DNA of 64,000 bases, taken from Paramyrothecium sp. XJ0827 (taxonomy: Eukaryota; Ascomycota; Sordariomycetes; Hypocreales; Stachybotryaceae). Where the stretch lies: assembly GCA_020881915.1 (NCBI GenBank), contig JAJFPB010000001.1, positions 3,534,001 to 3,598,000 on the forward strand, given 5' to 3'. Within the stretch, counting starts at the first letter, position 1. Each line of letters starts with the position of its first letter. The notes below the pieces were generated by a model. The model saw nothing but the letters and a program-made list of their open reading frames with translations. It was not told where the DNA came from and did no database searches. Both the position numbers and the translations under genes were made by a program. Below are positions 21,559 through 35,400 of this stretch, in pieces.

Positions 21559-22613
21559 ACACGGACGAGGTCGACTATACCATGTAAAACATTAAATTCG
21601 AGCAGGCATGACGAAACAGACTGGTTGAACACCGGTGCCAAACGCTGTTCTTTGTCGGTTGTGTGAGTCGACGCCGCAAGCCGCAGCCCGCAGCGACATT
21701 TCGCTGTTCATGGTCACTGCTAGTGGCATCGCATTGAAGGAAGGTGATGATATGCAGTGCTGTATGTAGGATATTGGGATGCTTGAAAGGAAGCAGAATC
21801 CTAGAGGAAGGGCCTGTGCAGCTGGTGGTGGAGCAGAAATATCAATGTTGCGACTGAGCGAGGTTGGCGAGGGACCTAGGCGCGCTCGTGGCATTTGCGC
21901 CGAGGTAGTAACTTACAGCACAGTACAGAGTACTTGGAGTGTCAAGACACATGAGCGAATGCAAACCTTGATTGCTTGGGTAGCCTTTTTGAGCTTCGCT
22001 TTCACCAAGGGCCTTTCAGTAAGGTAAGTTAAGGTAGCTTACCAAGTTCAAGGGCATATTGCTAGCAGACACGCCACCTGGCAGATACCTGTAACTTAAC
22101 GAGGCGCCAGAAGTGGAATAGTAACGAGGTCGGAAATATTAGCCCCTACGCACGTAAATGCATGTGCAAGCACTTGTGGAGGATTGGGGGACAGGCGCGT
22201 TACATTGCAGGAGCCCGGTGCCAGCGCCTTCCTTAGCTCTATTCCAAGGCCATCCGGGCATCCAGTAGGAAGCACGATGGAGCTCTAGTCAGAGGCCCCC
22301 AATCTCGCCTTTCTATTTATTGCTCTTTGTGCACGACACGGCCAACTGCAGTCGAGGATCCCCATCAAAGCCAGCCGCGAAGCTTAGCCAGGGACCGTCT
22401 ACCCAAGCCATGGGTCGCAGCGACCGGATTGGCTGCAGGTGGCGCTGACAGGAACACCATGGAGGGGTCATAAGCCATAAACCAGACTCTGTCCACTGCA
22501 TTTCGCACCTTTCTCGACAGGTTTGGCCTTGTAATCTCGCGACGGTTTCGTCGACACATTCCCTCGCTGGACTGTGTAGAGCGGGACAGAACAGACGTGC
22601 CCGTCCCACTGTC
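21559..22613. promoter_or_regulatory. Upstream region of the Zn2Cys6 regulator
   Basis: 1,055 bases with no supported gene. An AAGGTAAGTTAAGGTAGCTTACC tract at 22021-22043 belongs to the dispersed family of such tracts in this window. The final 300 bases are likely 5' leader. Confidence 0.4.
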
Positions 22614-25600
22614 ATGGACCGCGGACACTATTCCAAGCCCTCTGGCCCCTCCAATGCTTGGGTGACAGACACACGGCCGCAAGAACACAGCGGTGCTGGA
22701 AGCAGCAACCTGGGCCAAATCCACGGTGACCGAGTGGACCAAGCAATGATGATGCACATGAGTGTTGACGGTGGCTTGCCAAGCGGCCCAGCAGTTGGGA
22801 GTCGTGGTACTGGTTTCACTGTTAGTGGCGGTGGCTACGAAGGTGCTTTGCCCATGGGCACGTTTGGCATTGGTCGCAACCATAGGCAGGGGTCACACTC
22901 GGTCCTGGACACAGACCTGCAGTCGCATATGCCGCTGGCTACATCCGGCCACACGTCGGCCTCGATGCCGACAACTGATTCCATGCAAGGTGCCACGACA
23001 CTCCTGCCGCCCCTGGTCTACGCACATAGACCCTCTCCAGCTCCAGCACCAGCACCAGCACCAGCACCAGCATCCGCTCGCCAGAGCCATTTGACGGCAT
23101 CGGGTGCAATGAGTGGATATGCACCGTTTTCACCTCAAGGCCCGGCATCTGCCCACGCGCACCCAGGCCCTTTCCATGCTACGGCACCGAGTGGAGTCGC
23201 TGGTGGAGATGCTACCGACTTCCGAGTGGAACATGACCCGACTGACAGTCTCGGCCGCTCCATGGCCGGGGCCGGGAGTGGACCCGCACCTCCAGCTCCA
23301 GCCTCCACGAGTAGCAGTGAACCTGGACGGACGCTCAGCACTGGTGGGGGTGAGGCATCGTCAGCGTCTCCCTCTACAGCCGCGAGGCAAATTCGTCGCC
23401 GCATGCGCATGATCACAAGTTGTCTTGAGTGCCGCCGGAGGAAGCTCAAGTGCGACAAGAGCCAGCCATGCAGCAACTGTGACAAATTCAGCCGCGACTG
23501 TCTCTATCTCGGACCTAAGATGGACGAGGCGAACCAGTTGCGCCTGACTCAAATGAAGGAAAAAGTCGGCTCGTTAGAACGGCAGCTTGAACGCGACGTT
23601 GCTCACAACAATTCGCCTGCCGCCAGACAGCAGCGCATCCTGGCTGATGATGTCGAGGATGAGTTCGCTGATGATCGCGACCTCGAGCCGACTGACCTCG
23701 TCGCATTGGACCTGACGTACGAGGATGACGCGGACGGTGGCATGGATGATCTCATCGACCTCGGGGTCGCTGTAGGGAGGGTTCGCATTACAGAAAGAGT
23801 CAGCGGTCTCCCTCGTCCAGGGATTGCTGAAGAGGTAAATCATGTCTAATCAGTCTATTTGCTTAATCTTGCTAGAAGCCACCAGGTACTAACAAGTGCT
23901 GATTCAAGATATCGGCTGGCGTCAATGGCAAACGGGGACCACCGCTTATACCGTTGCCACCTCACCTACAGGGGTCACCTCCAAACATTTCGGCTGGCAT
24001 GTCAAGTACATCATGGCCCGATTTCCTCCGCCCGAGCTCTTCCTATATTCCGCCTTCAAGCGATTTTTTCATGGGCCAATCCGGCAACGCGCCTACATTT
24101 GAAAGCCTTCTTCCTACCCGAGGAGCTGCTGACCGCCTCATCCAGCAATATTTCGAATGTGTCCATCCTGTCGCAAGATGTGTACATCGTCCGTCTTTCC
24201 AAGTACAATACGCTGAATTTTGGAACCATGTTTATCAAAACATCGAGCCACGACCGTCGTTGCAGGCTCTGATTTTCGCCGCAATGTTCAGTGCTTCCAT
24301 CAGCATGGACGAGCCCACCGCAATGCAAGAATTCGGCCGTACTCAGAAATCCCTTTACGAGACCTGTAAGCTCGGTACTGAGTCGGCTTTAAGCAAGGCC
24401 AACTTCCTCCGCACAACGCGTTTTGAAACGATGCAGGCATTCGTTTTATACCTTGTAAGTTTTAACACTACCTTCTGAACTGTCTAGGATCATGAAGAGT
24501 TTGGCTAATATATCCGCAGCTGCCATTGTGTAGAGATGAAGTTTCTCGCGCTCATTCTGTTCTTGTGGGCACCGCTGTGCGCATGGCCGAGTGTATGGGC
24601 CTTCATCGAGATGGCGAAACATACGGGCTGAGCCCCTTGGACACTCATGTCCGCCGTTTGGTTTGGCATCAGCTCTGTTTCCTTGATATTCGAACCTGTG
24701 AGGCTCAAGGACCAAGGCCAACGATTCGCCGAGAGGATTATGACACGAAACTACCCCTAAACTGTGACGAAAACCAATTATCACGGACAAGTCCGGCACC
24801 TCGGCCAGTGGACCGCTGGACCTCTACACTTCTGACCCTGATCCGATTCGAGATCACGGAGATGATGCGAATCATATGGGTTGACAGGAGGAAGCTTGAG
24901 GCTAAGCAGTTGACACTCACGGCTGTTCTCACCAAAATTGAGAACTTCAGGAAGCGCATGTTTGAGAAATACGAACGCTACTTGAACGACTCTGTCCCTA
25001 TCCAACGGTATGCTAAGCTCGTCATGAACTTGTTTCTTTACCGCCTTCACGCAATGACGTTGCATGCTTTTCATACGACCGCAACAGGGCAACTCCCTCC
25101 GCGTTTGAACAGCGTCTTAATTACTTCGGGCATCATGATCATTGAAATTGGAATTCAACTGGAAAAAAATCCCATGTTTTATCCGTGGGCATGGTACAGC
25201 GGAGCTTACCACCAGTTTCAAATCGCCATGCTCCTCGCGTCCGAGGTCTATCATAACCCTCAGACACGAGAGGCCGAAAGGATATGGGGCTGCCTCGACT
25301 ACGTCTTTGGTACTGACCGCAGCCTACCCCCGGAGGTCAAAGGCATGCAAATTCTGGGCGAAATCGTGTACAAAACGGCCATTTATCAACGAATGAGAAA
25401 ATTGAAACCTCCTATCCACACCCCTTTGATGAATCCTATCCGCAAGGCTTCATCCTCCAGCCACGCGCAGAGCCAGAACCACTCCCCCGGACCCCAGGAG
25501 CTACCAGCGAGGCCGCAGCCTGCGCAGGCCCAAAATCCGGAACTGAATTTCGCCTCTCTGCCAATCAGTCGTATGATAGACCCTCAGCCTATCACCATCC

Positions 25601-25948
25601 CAATAAGCGATGCATTCGCCGGTGTATCAGATGGTCAGACTTTGTGGAGTGTGGCGGAGTCTACTCATGATTCAAACGATGGAGGTCACCCCATGCTCAG
25701 TAGCGAGCCGCGAAACGCAACGGTGGGACAGACGAGCGGAGCGCCTGCAGTGCCAACAACACAAGAAGCCCTCGACATCGACTGGGTAAGTCGATCAGAC
25801 TGGAGTCCAATGAAGCCGAGATTTTCTAACATGAACCCAATAGGACGTTATCAATAATCTATTCACAAATGACCCTACCACTGGCGACTTGAGCATTTCA
25901 GGATACAGTGATCCAGCGTTGACAATCAACTGGGACCAGTGCGCATAG
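22614..25948 (+). CDS. Zn(II)2Cys6 fungal transcription factor
   Basis: Nuclear DNA-binding regulator of unknown targets. Exons 22614-23834, 23909-24454, 24520-25785 and 25844-25948 give 1,045 residues; the introns (74, 65 and 58 nt) have clear branch sites, including TACTAAC in the first. A long low-complexity N terminus contains a (Pro-Ala)n run from a CAGCAC microsatellite (23044-23072). The zinc cluster at residues about 270-296 has the exact spacing C-x2-C-x6-C-x5-C-x2-C-x6-C (CLECRRRKLKC..), preceded by basic RQIRRRMRM and followed by a dimerising heptad helix (MKEKVGSLERQLERD) and an acidic stretch. The fungal-specific transcription factor domain follows (ADRLIQQYFECVHPVARCVH; AVRMAECMGLHRDG). 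The Gln/Pro/Ser-rich C terminus may activate. It is not within a recognisable biosynthetic cluster. Confidence 0.92.
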
Positions 25949-26409
25949 GCGTTCTCGATGGGAACAATGACAGTGTATGCAGTCACTTAGTTATGATAGA
26001 CCGGCGGACTGGAATCTGCTCGAACAGCAACAATGAATTACTCCATAAAAGGGTGGCTCGACCCTTTTGCCAGAAAACGAGAAATATCGGACATGACAAA
26101 TACACAATGAAAACAAAGGAAAATGTACCTAGATCTACCGGTATCCGACCAGAGACGTGACGAGTAAGAAATACAGGATATCATGAGAATGTAAAACCCG
26201 TTTGTGAACCTCCCCGTCCCAAAGTCCCCAGTGATAACACAACAAAGAAATCATGAAGCCGGGACATTCTGCTTTTGTCCCAAGCCCTTCATCCTCATTA
26301 GAAATAATTAAGAGAGAAAACTCCAGTTCGAACGAGTCTATAACTGTTCATCCAGCTTCGTTAATATAAAAAAAAATTGTTTTCATCTCCATCTATGAAT
26401 TGGCTCGGA
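25949..26409. other. Convergent 3' region of the regulator and leashin
   Basis: 461 bases, AT-rich towards 26280-26400 with an A-run near 26369-26377. It should hold both 3' UTRs. No gene seen. Confidence 0.5.
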
Positions 26410-29400
26410 TCAGATATCCGAGCCATCTGGGAGGCCGCTCATGTGCTCGGTCACAACACTAAGGTGACTGCGGGCACCGAGCGAGGCGCCCCCGGCATCG
26501 CTGGATGGAGCGCCGTGGCGCCTGCTCTTCGCGCGGACGATGAACACCTGGGCAGGGCAGACGACGATCTCCTCGTCCCCTACACCGGTGTCGTCTCCCT
26601 TCTTGACGACGAGGGGGAAGAGGACGACGCGGACGACGGCACCGGCGGCCTCGAGCTCCTCGTTGGACATGCCGGAGCTCCCGCCGCGCTCGTTCATCAT
26701 GGACGAGTTGAACTGCACGGTGCCGGCGAGCTCGCCGTCTGCGTCGTACTCCGGCTGCAGCGGCGGCAGCATGATGTACTCGGCCTTTTGCGTGCGCATC
26801 TCGATGGAGAGCTCCACGGCCTCGCGCATGACCCGGCGCAGCTGCGACTGGATCTGCCCTTCCAGGTTCCCCGGCGGGGGCAGGATCTTGCAGAGAGTCT
26901 GGAAGACGGCCTGGACAACGGCCTCGGTGTCCTGGTCACGTTGTTTCTTGAAGCTGTCGCGCTTCGATAGCAATGTCAGGGTGACGGCACGCCACTGTCG
27001 TACGGCTTGCGGCGGCCCGACCTCGGTAAGAAGTTTCTCGAGGGACTTTAGCTTTTGCCTCTGTTCTCGATCCATGCCAAACAGGTATCGAGTGAAGACG
27101 AATTCCCATATCATGTTCATCGTCATTGACATAAAAATATCACGCCGCTTAACACGGTCTTTTAGATACGTATCAACATCGGAGCCATCAAGCACGGCGT
27201 TGTCGAGCCTGTCTATGGTCTTCTCGTCGTTGATCTCGCCCGTCAAGCGGCAGGCCCGCATGTCGGAAAACTTGGAGAAGCGCAGGACCCACTGCTGGAC
27301 GTGGGAACAGAGCTGCTGGCAGCGGTTGTCGAAGTAGTCCTCGTCCTGCACGTTGAGGAAGTCGGCCTCGCTGGCCTTGGAGGCGAGAATCTGGCGCTGC
27401 ATCTCGCGGACTTGTTCTTTGGCATCGTCGAGCTGGGCGCGCAGTTCGGCGATCTCGGCGTCCTTGTCCCGCAGTGTCTGGTCGAATGCATTGTGGGCGC
27501 CACGGGCATTGTCAAGTTCGCGGGTGACGTCGGCGTGGCGGGCCTCCAGGTCAGCGTAGCGGCGGCTGTCCTTGCTGGCTAGTTCGGCATTGGCACTTGT
27601 CAGGCCCTCGTTGACCTCGGTAAGGCGGGCGACTTCGTTGCGCAGGAAGTGTAAGGATTGTTTGAGTGCCTCAATCTCAGCATCTCGCTCGGTCAAGACA
27701 GAGGCAGCGCGTTGGGTATGGCTCAAGTTCTGCTCGGCCTGGGTGCGGGCGTCGGTGAGGAGTCGATTCTCGGCAAGGAGCTGCTCAACCTTGGACTCAA
27801 GCTCGATGACTTGCATGCTCTGGCGGCGGCGCATGCTATGAGGCCGGGTCGGCGACCTGGGCGAGCCAATGCGGCCCTCGCCAAAACCATCCTGAAGGAA
27901 AGCGTGTTAGCAACGGAGAGAAGAGGAGAGGAGGAGAGGAGAGAAGGGAAGGAAAGGAGAGGTGGGAGAATCAAGACTCACGTATACGTCGGTCATGTCC
28001 TTGGTGCGGACACGGCCTTCGTTGGCGACGGGCGTGGTGGAGCTGGCGCTGGCGCTGGCACTGGCAATGGCGCTGGAGCTGTTTTGCTGACGGAGAGATC
28101 GATCTCGAAGGTCTCCGCTCATGCGCTTGTCGACCCGGCGCAGCGGCGGAGTGGGGCTCGGCTTGATGCCTGGGCTCTCAGGCCGCAATTTAAGTGGCTC
28201 GGGCGTCCCGCGTCTGGCGAGGCTGGTGTTGGAGACGGATCGACGCGCCACAGACCGGTTTGGCGGCGTTGATTGGTGCTGCTGCTGTTGTTGGTGGTGC
28301 TGCTGCTGCCGCTGCCCATGCGGCCCGCTGTCAGAGACGCTGCGCTGGCCTGCAAGTGCGCCCGCTGCAAGTGCTGTCCCAGCCACCGCGGCCACCGCTG
28401 CTGGTACTGCTGACGATTCCGCTGGTGGTGAAGGCGTGGGCCTGGCCTTCGTTGGCGCCAGTGCTGGCACCGGGGCCGGGGATGCTCGCCCTTCCGTCAA
28501 CCCCCCGTAGTCTATTGTCTTCTTCTTCCTGAGCTTCTTCTCGGGCTCCGGTGTTGCCTCGCGCCCTGCCGCACCCGGCTCAAGCACCACCGGTGTTCCG
28601 AATGGTGATCGATGCGGTTTCTTGCTCGTTGATGTCTCGGGCGTTCTAGTTTCACCCGCCCAGTCGCCGGTGTGGATACCGCTGTCTCGTTGCGCATCGT
28701 CGAACAGATGGCTTCGCTTGCGAAGAGGATTCGGCGAGTGAGAGTCCGTCACAAATCCACTGTCGCGGTTGAGTTTGGGTGTGACCCAGCTACTCCTGTT
28801 TGATTCCGCTTCCGCTTCAGGCACTTCCTGAACTGCAGGCAAGCCCCGGGTAGGAGACCGCCGTAGCTCAATGACTTCGAATCCTCTGTCTCCAGCAGTC
28901 ACATCTTCCTCCAGAAGACCAGTGACGGGGTCCTCAATGCTGGATCCCCTGCGGAGGAGGCCTACAGGCCTGACAAGATCTGACTTTGCTTCGCTTCGCC
29001 GCCCTAGGACCGGACTCTCGGCGATAGGCTCGTCATCGTCCAGTTTAGCTCCTTGTCGGGCTGTCTCTTTCCAACCCTCATCTGATTCCGTGTGACTGTC
29101 GCTCTTGGGCGTAGGCACGGCGTCCTGGCTTCTTCCACCGTCTTCTATTGCTCTTGATGCCGCTTCCCAGAAACTGTCACTGGCTTGGCTGTCGCCCGTG
29201 ATCGGCTGCAACTTCTTATCAGCCCCCTCCCATAGAGCCGGGTTGTCAAACAGATCCTCCTCCTGTGGCTGCTTTTTGTCCAGAACCTTTTTCTTGCCCT
29301 TTCTATCTTTCTTGCTTCCACCTAAGTTTTCTGCAAGAGACGTTGCGGCAGTGGCAGCAGTAGCTGCAACCACGCCGGCAAGAAGGGCTTCGTCTCGACT

Positions 29401-32400
29401 GGGGCGCTTCCCTGATTTCTTGTCCTCGTCGACGTGCGCTGTTGGCACTGGCGTGTTGTCAAGAGGTGCACTTCTTTCAACAAATTGCATTTCTTGCGGT
29501 TGTTCTGGAAGTTGGTCGAGCACCGTCTTCTCGGTCACTTTAGTATGCTCAACATCCGCAACAGCATGCCAGATCTTGGCTTCAGTCTCTGCTGGTAAGT
29601 CAATCGCCATAGCCCCTTTCTTTTCGGGGGACCAAGTAGCATCGTAGGGTGAGGCGATCTCGACGGAAGCCATGACATCGGTCTGATCTTCGGACAATCC
29701 CTTAGGCTCATGCAGGCTATTCTTTTCGATAAATTCCATAGACTCCGCGACCTCGAAGGCGGGCTTTTCTGGGTACTCTTCAAGAGATTGAGGTGGCTCG
29801 TCCTTTGGTGGTGATTTCAAGGTTGAACTTTGCATCTTCTGTGTTTTCTTTTTGCCCTTTTTGGGTTTCGAAACCAGCTGCTCACTTTCCTGGTCATCAT
29901 GAAGTTCGCCTCCCTGTCCAGGTTCAATAGCCGGCTGCGCATCAGGCTCTCGATTGTACGAATCTGAAGTTGACTGCTGTTCTTGCAATGAAGGGTCCTT
30001 GTCAAAGGTTTCGAATGATGTAGTCTGGCCAAATCCTCGTTGCTTGTCTGTCGTGTCCAAAGAGTCGTTTGCATGGCCTTCGTTGGTCTGATGAATTGGA
30101 TCATCCGCAGCCGAGATCACTTCTCGACGCTCTTTCAGCTCTAGGCCTGGGAGTGTAGATGCAGGGTCTAATGCCGGCTCAACCGACACCCCCCTGGCAG
30201 TCTTGTCTTCTTTTCTCTCCTCTGGGAAATCGACCCAAATATCGGGTGCTGACAGGCCTTTTTCGAGAGATTCAGGTGCCTCTTGCTGGCTATCAGTGAG
30301 TTGCTGCGCATCACGGTCCAGTATTGTTTCTGCTTCCGGGAGCATTGTGAGCTCTTTGGATGCAGGTTGAGAAGTTTCCGCAGATTGGTTGATTTCAGTG
30401 ACATCGGCGAGAGGCACATTGATGGCTTTCGACTTCTTGCCTTTCTTGCCCTTTTTCTTAGTTGGTATAGCCCACTCGTCAACCGTACTATCTTGTTGCG
30501 CATCGTCTGACTTCTCGGCTGAAGTGGCTTGCTCCGTAGGACGGTCCACAGATGTCATTGCCTCCTCTAGGGATTGCTCTTTTGTTGATGATGGCTCTGG
30601 CTCCGTAACTTGAGATTTGACATGAGGCGAGTGCGGCACAGGAATTACAACGTCGGGCAAAGACATCTCTGTCTTGGCTGCATCCAGCCCAATTTCAGCG
30701 GGGATGTTGGATTCCTCGCCCTTATGTGTACTCAGCAGGGTTCGTGAATCTACACCACTTGCAAGAGGTTCGGATTGTGCAAGGTCTGACTGCTTGGTGT
30801 ATTGCTGAGCCTCGGCCACGTCGAAGCGTTCAGGATGTTCAACAGTAATAGTCGCAGCTGCGTCATCTGGTCCAGCTGATGGAATGGCCTCCGTTGTCTC
30901 CGTGGCCAACGCGGCAGGTGTATCATTTGGTGTGGCTGTGCCAGATGCCTGTGTTGACTTCTTACCCTTTTTGCCTTTCTTCTTCTTGGAGGGCCGTTCA
31001 ACCTCTGCCACAGTCGTTTCCGCAGAGATCGATGGTTGCTCGGTGGTCTCCCCAGGGATAGCTTCTCCAGTCCTTGGTTCTGTTGGTGTTTCCTCTGCAT
31101 GTGCTGGGAGTTTCGCGGAAATTGAAGCATCCGGTACCAGTTGCCAATCCTTAGCCAAATTTTCTTCGATTCTAAGTTTCTCGATTTCTGGATCCATCTG
31201 TTGAGTATTCGCGCCTTGTCCAACATCTGTGTTGTGGGTAGGAACGCCCAGATCTGCGGTCGTCTGTGCGGCAGCGTTTTCTTCAGTCTTCAACTCTTCG
31301 ACTTGGTCACGCATTGCTAGCCCTTGGTTTCCACTTGCCTGTTGCTCTGACATGATTCGCTCTTCGAATGGGTTCTGAGAAGGCTCTTTCATCGTGACAA
31401 GGGCCTCAGCGTTGGTAGACACGGCTGGCTCTTGTTCCACTGCGCTGGAAGCTGAACCCTTGCTGGACTCTGCTGCTTGTAGTTTGAGCTTCTTTTTATC
31501 TTTCTTGGAAAGCTTCTTCGCGGGGGCATTTTCCCGATATGACTCCACCTGCTCGGTTTCTACAAGGCTTGATGCTTCAGGCTTAGCTTCGTCAAACGTG
31601 GAAGCAAGGATCTCGGTTTGATGCTGTTCTGACAGTTGTACAGGCTTGTTTTCCTCTTCAGCAAGACTGGGGTCTGCTTCCATAAGAGCCTGGGGGGGTG
31701 TATTGACATGGTCCTCCTCGGAGGCAGGATTAGGCTCATCCCACGTAGCCAGCGGCTGCTGTGGCTGCTGCTCAGGAGCCACGACATCAGCTACAGTCTC
31801 GGGTATCAGGGTGGGAGGTTCAAGTGCGCTGGGGCCGGCTCTCTCATCTGCTTTAGCCTCGGCTTTCTCATCAGGGCCAATACGCCCCTCAGATGACACA
31901 ACAAGCCCGGGTTCGTGTTGCGAAGCCGTATCTTGAACATTGTCCTGTGGCAGGGCCGGGATTAGGCCTTGGGCATTTTTCTTCTTGTTCTTTTTCCCTT
32001 TCTTGCCCTTGATTGGAAGGGCCCATTCAGCTTCCTGAGTTTGCTGCTCCATAATGGCAGGGACAGTTGGATCTTCTGTTGGTAGCTCGTCAACTTGGCC
32101 CTCTTCAGTTTTCTGAGTTGAGGCATGTGATTCAGGCACTGCCTTGATATCTTCAAAAGGGAATCCACTCTGGGCCTCGGGATAGACAATTTTGTTGGTG
32201 TCATCTGCTAGAACAGAAGACGCAATCCTGTCCACATGAGGAGAGTCGGCTACTCCAATAACAAGTGGTAGAGAAAAGTTGCCATCAGCATCCTTGACCT
32301 CGCTCACATCTCGGCTCGTTACGGTGCTTTCTTCCAGCTTCGAGGTAGGCTCTTCCTGGATTGGCTCCTCTGGCGGAGGCTCGGTTTCACTTGCCAGTGT

Positions 32401-35400
32401 TCGAGAATCAGGTTTGGAGGCAGTGGTATCTGGAACAAGAGACTTCTCGGCAAGTTGGGGTTCTTGGTCTGCGGCAGACTCGAGAACGGGCTCAGGTGGC
32501 GTTTGTTTGTCACTGAGAGCCTTGGATTTGTCTTTCTTGCCCTTCTTTTTGCCTTTTGTTGAAGAGGGAATGGCCCATGGGTCCTCGTCCTCCGGGATAG
32601 TAGTTGTTGGTACAGGCTCGTCAGCAGGCGCTTTCATTTCGGACATGTTTCGATCTTCACCAACACCGATTTCCTCAGTCTGGGCATCCTGCTCCTTCAA
32701 CTCGTCTGCCTTGTTTGAGCCGCTCGAGATATCATCGGCGGTGGGCGCTGTCATCGGTGCCACAATATTTGCAGGCTGTCTCTCTGTTGCTTCTACTTCA
32801 GCATGATCTAGCACCTGAGGCTCGAGTATTGAAGGCTCTGTCGCTGGAGTTTCGGTCGCCAAGGGATCCACAGGCCTAGATTCCACCTGCGCCACAGCAT
32901 CTCCTGCCAACATCTCAGTAGCTGGAGGCATCAGTGGGGTTTCCTGCTCAATGTTTGTACTGGGCTCCGGAGTCTCCTGGTTAGCATCGTTGACGACGGA
33001 TTCTATCACATCAACCTCTTCTACAGGCTCTGCGGCTTTTCCTTTCTTCTTCTTTTTCTTGCTCTTCTTTGAAATGCCGATACTGGGAACTTCTTCCTCC
33101 TCAACCGCAGGTTGTGGAGTGTCTTGCGTGTCCTGCGATAGCTCTGGTGCGGTAAGAGACTCAGTTGTCGGAGTAATATCCGGTTGCAACGAGGTTTCCA
33201 GAATGGGGCGAGAGTCCAATAGCTCTTGGTTTGACGTTGGGTTTGGTGTAAGCGAATCGTTCTCGGTCTCGTCTTGACTCTCCTTTTCTTGCTTGGGCAA
33301 GCTAGTAATGACAAGTTCATCGGTGGCACCTGGCAAATCAAGGTCGTCCTGCTTTGACTCCTGTTCTACTACTAACTCCTCTTTGGTGACAGCTTGATCT
33401 GAAGGGGATTGCTGGGAAGAAGTCTGGTCGGGTTCCGGGGACACTTCCAGGGGTTCTGCGGTTGATTCGACCTCTGGGGTGTCGGTTCCATCGATAGAAG
33501 CCGTCGACGAATCCTTAGCCTTCTTCTTCTTCTTTTTCTTGTCCTTTTTAGATGAAGTAGGAGGAGCAGAGATGTCGTCGGCATCAGCGGAGGTCGGGGC
33601 CTTGTCATTGTGGGTAGCTTGTTGTGTTTCCACAGCTTGCGACTCGCTTGCGAGTTGAGGTAAAGGAAGCGTAGACGGACCATGGTCTAGACCAGGCTGT
33701 GACTCCACGGTTGCCTCGGTCACTGGTTGCGGCTCGGTGAACGAATCTGAACCTGGATGTACATCTTGGGCTAGTACCAGCTCGTTCTGCGCCGCCTGTT
33801 CAAGCTCTGGATTGAATTGTGCTTCTTGGGTTGACTCTGGCTCTGGTTGTACAGCTTCATTGGTCTCTAATGCAGGATTTGCTTCATGGACTGGTCCGGA
33901 ATCTGGTAGAGCTTGTGCTTGGGCGAATTCCTGCTCATATTGCGTCTCCGGAACCTGGACCGTTTCCGTTCGTGCTTCTAGGCTTGCTTCTGGTTCGGGT
34001 TTTGCTTCCGGAACAGGCTCAGGCTTTGATATTTCTTCTTGGGCGTAAGTAGAAGGAGTTGCCGCGGATTCAGGGTCTGGCACTGGCTCAACGAGAGAGT
34101 TCTTGCCCTTTTTCTTCTTCTTCTTTTTGTCCTTCTTTGGCTCATCGAGGTTCGCAAATCCATCATCCTCGCCTGGAGCCTGCTGTTGTTCCTGTGCTGC
34201 TTCCTGAGGCTTGTCTACGGGTGGCGTATCAACTGGCACCTGAGCATGAGTTGTGGTAGGTGGCTCTGGTTCGACTGTTGAATCCGGCGCCGCGTCTTGC
34301 TGCTGCTCCTTCGCTGTATCCGAAGTTTCTTGAGTTTCCTTGAGTTCTGAGCCCGGGTCTAGCGGTTGTTCCAGTGGCTTATCATTCACCGGCTCTGAAG
34401 TATTTGGCAGTTCTTGGGCTTCTAGGGTTGGCGCTGACATTGGCTCCAGATGTTGCTCATTCACCGGCTCCGAGGTATCATGTGTGTCTTGCGCCTCTCG
34501 GCTTGTGCTGGTCTCATCGACGGATTCGACGAGCATCTTTTCGGCCTTCTTCTTTTTCTTCTTCGCTTTTTTGGATAGACCAGTCAAGTCGTCCAGTGGA
34601 CCATCAGTAGGGGTAGGAGTAGGTTCAGACTCGATGGCCTTTTCAGAAGCAGCCGCAGGCACATTTTCAACCGGTCCCTCAGGCTGAGGAACTTCTGCAC
34701 CAAGTAGGTCATCTTGTTCAGGGGCAGGTGAGACGCTAGCCTCTTGGTCTGGGTCTGCGTTGGGCGCCGGCAGGATGGGTAGCTGTGCGCCATCCTCTTG
34801 TGGTACAGAGGCGGCTTCTTCTTCTTCAAGGAGTGCTGATTTGCCCTTCTTCTTTTTCTTCTTGTTCTTCTTAGCAGCCCCATCGTTCGAGGGTGCTTCT
34901 TCAGGCTGTTCTAAGAGGGATTCAGATGCCAGGATAGTTTCAGATTCCTTAGCGACCTCCGAAACCATAGCCAAGGCCTCCGTTTGATCTTGAAGCTGAG
35001 GCTGAGTATCCAAATCGGCAGCTCCGGCCGTCGTTATTTCTATAGCCTCCATCGCTGCACCTTGGTCACCTTGACCGAGCGAGTCATCCGTGGTCTTGGT
35101 CGCGGCCGCAGGCGCAGAAGACCCAGCATCTGGGGGATTCTCGACAGCTGTTTCTTCTGCCAATTGGGGAGGCAGAGATGGAGATGGGTCTGGCAGGGCT
35201 TGGGTGCGCGTGGTGTCAGGAACCGGAGAATAAAGAGACGAGTCCATTTCAGTATCTGGCAGCTGGCCGTCCTTGAGGGACTCAGGATCCGCTGGTGTGG
35301 CTTCCTGTGAGGAAACAGGGAGCTCCTCAAGATCGACATGTACATTCTGGCCTTTCTTCTTTTTCTTCCGGTCCTTCTTGGATGGTCCCATTGCCCTCTC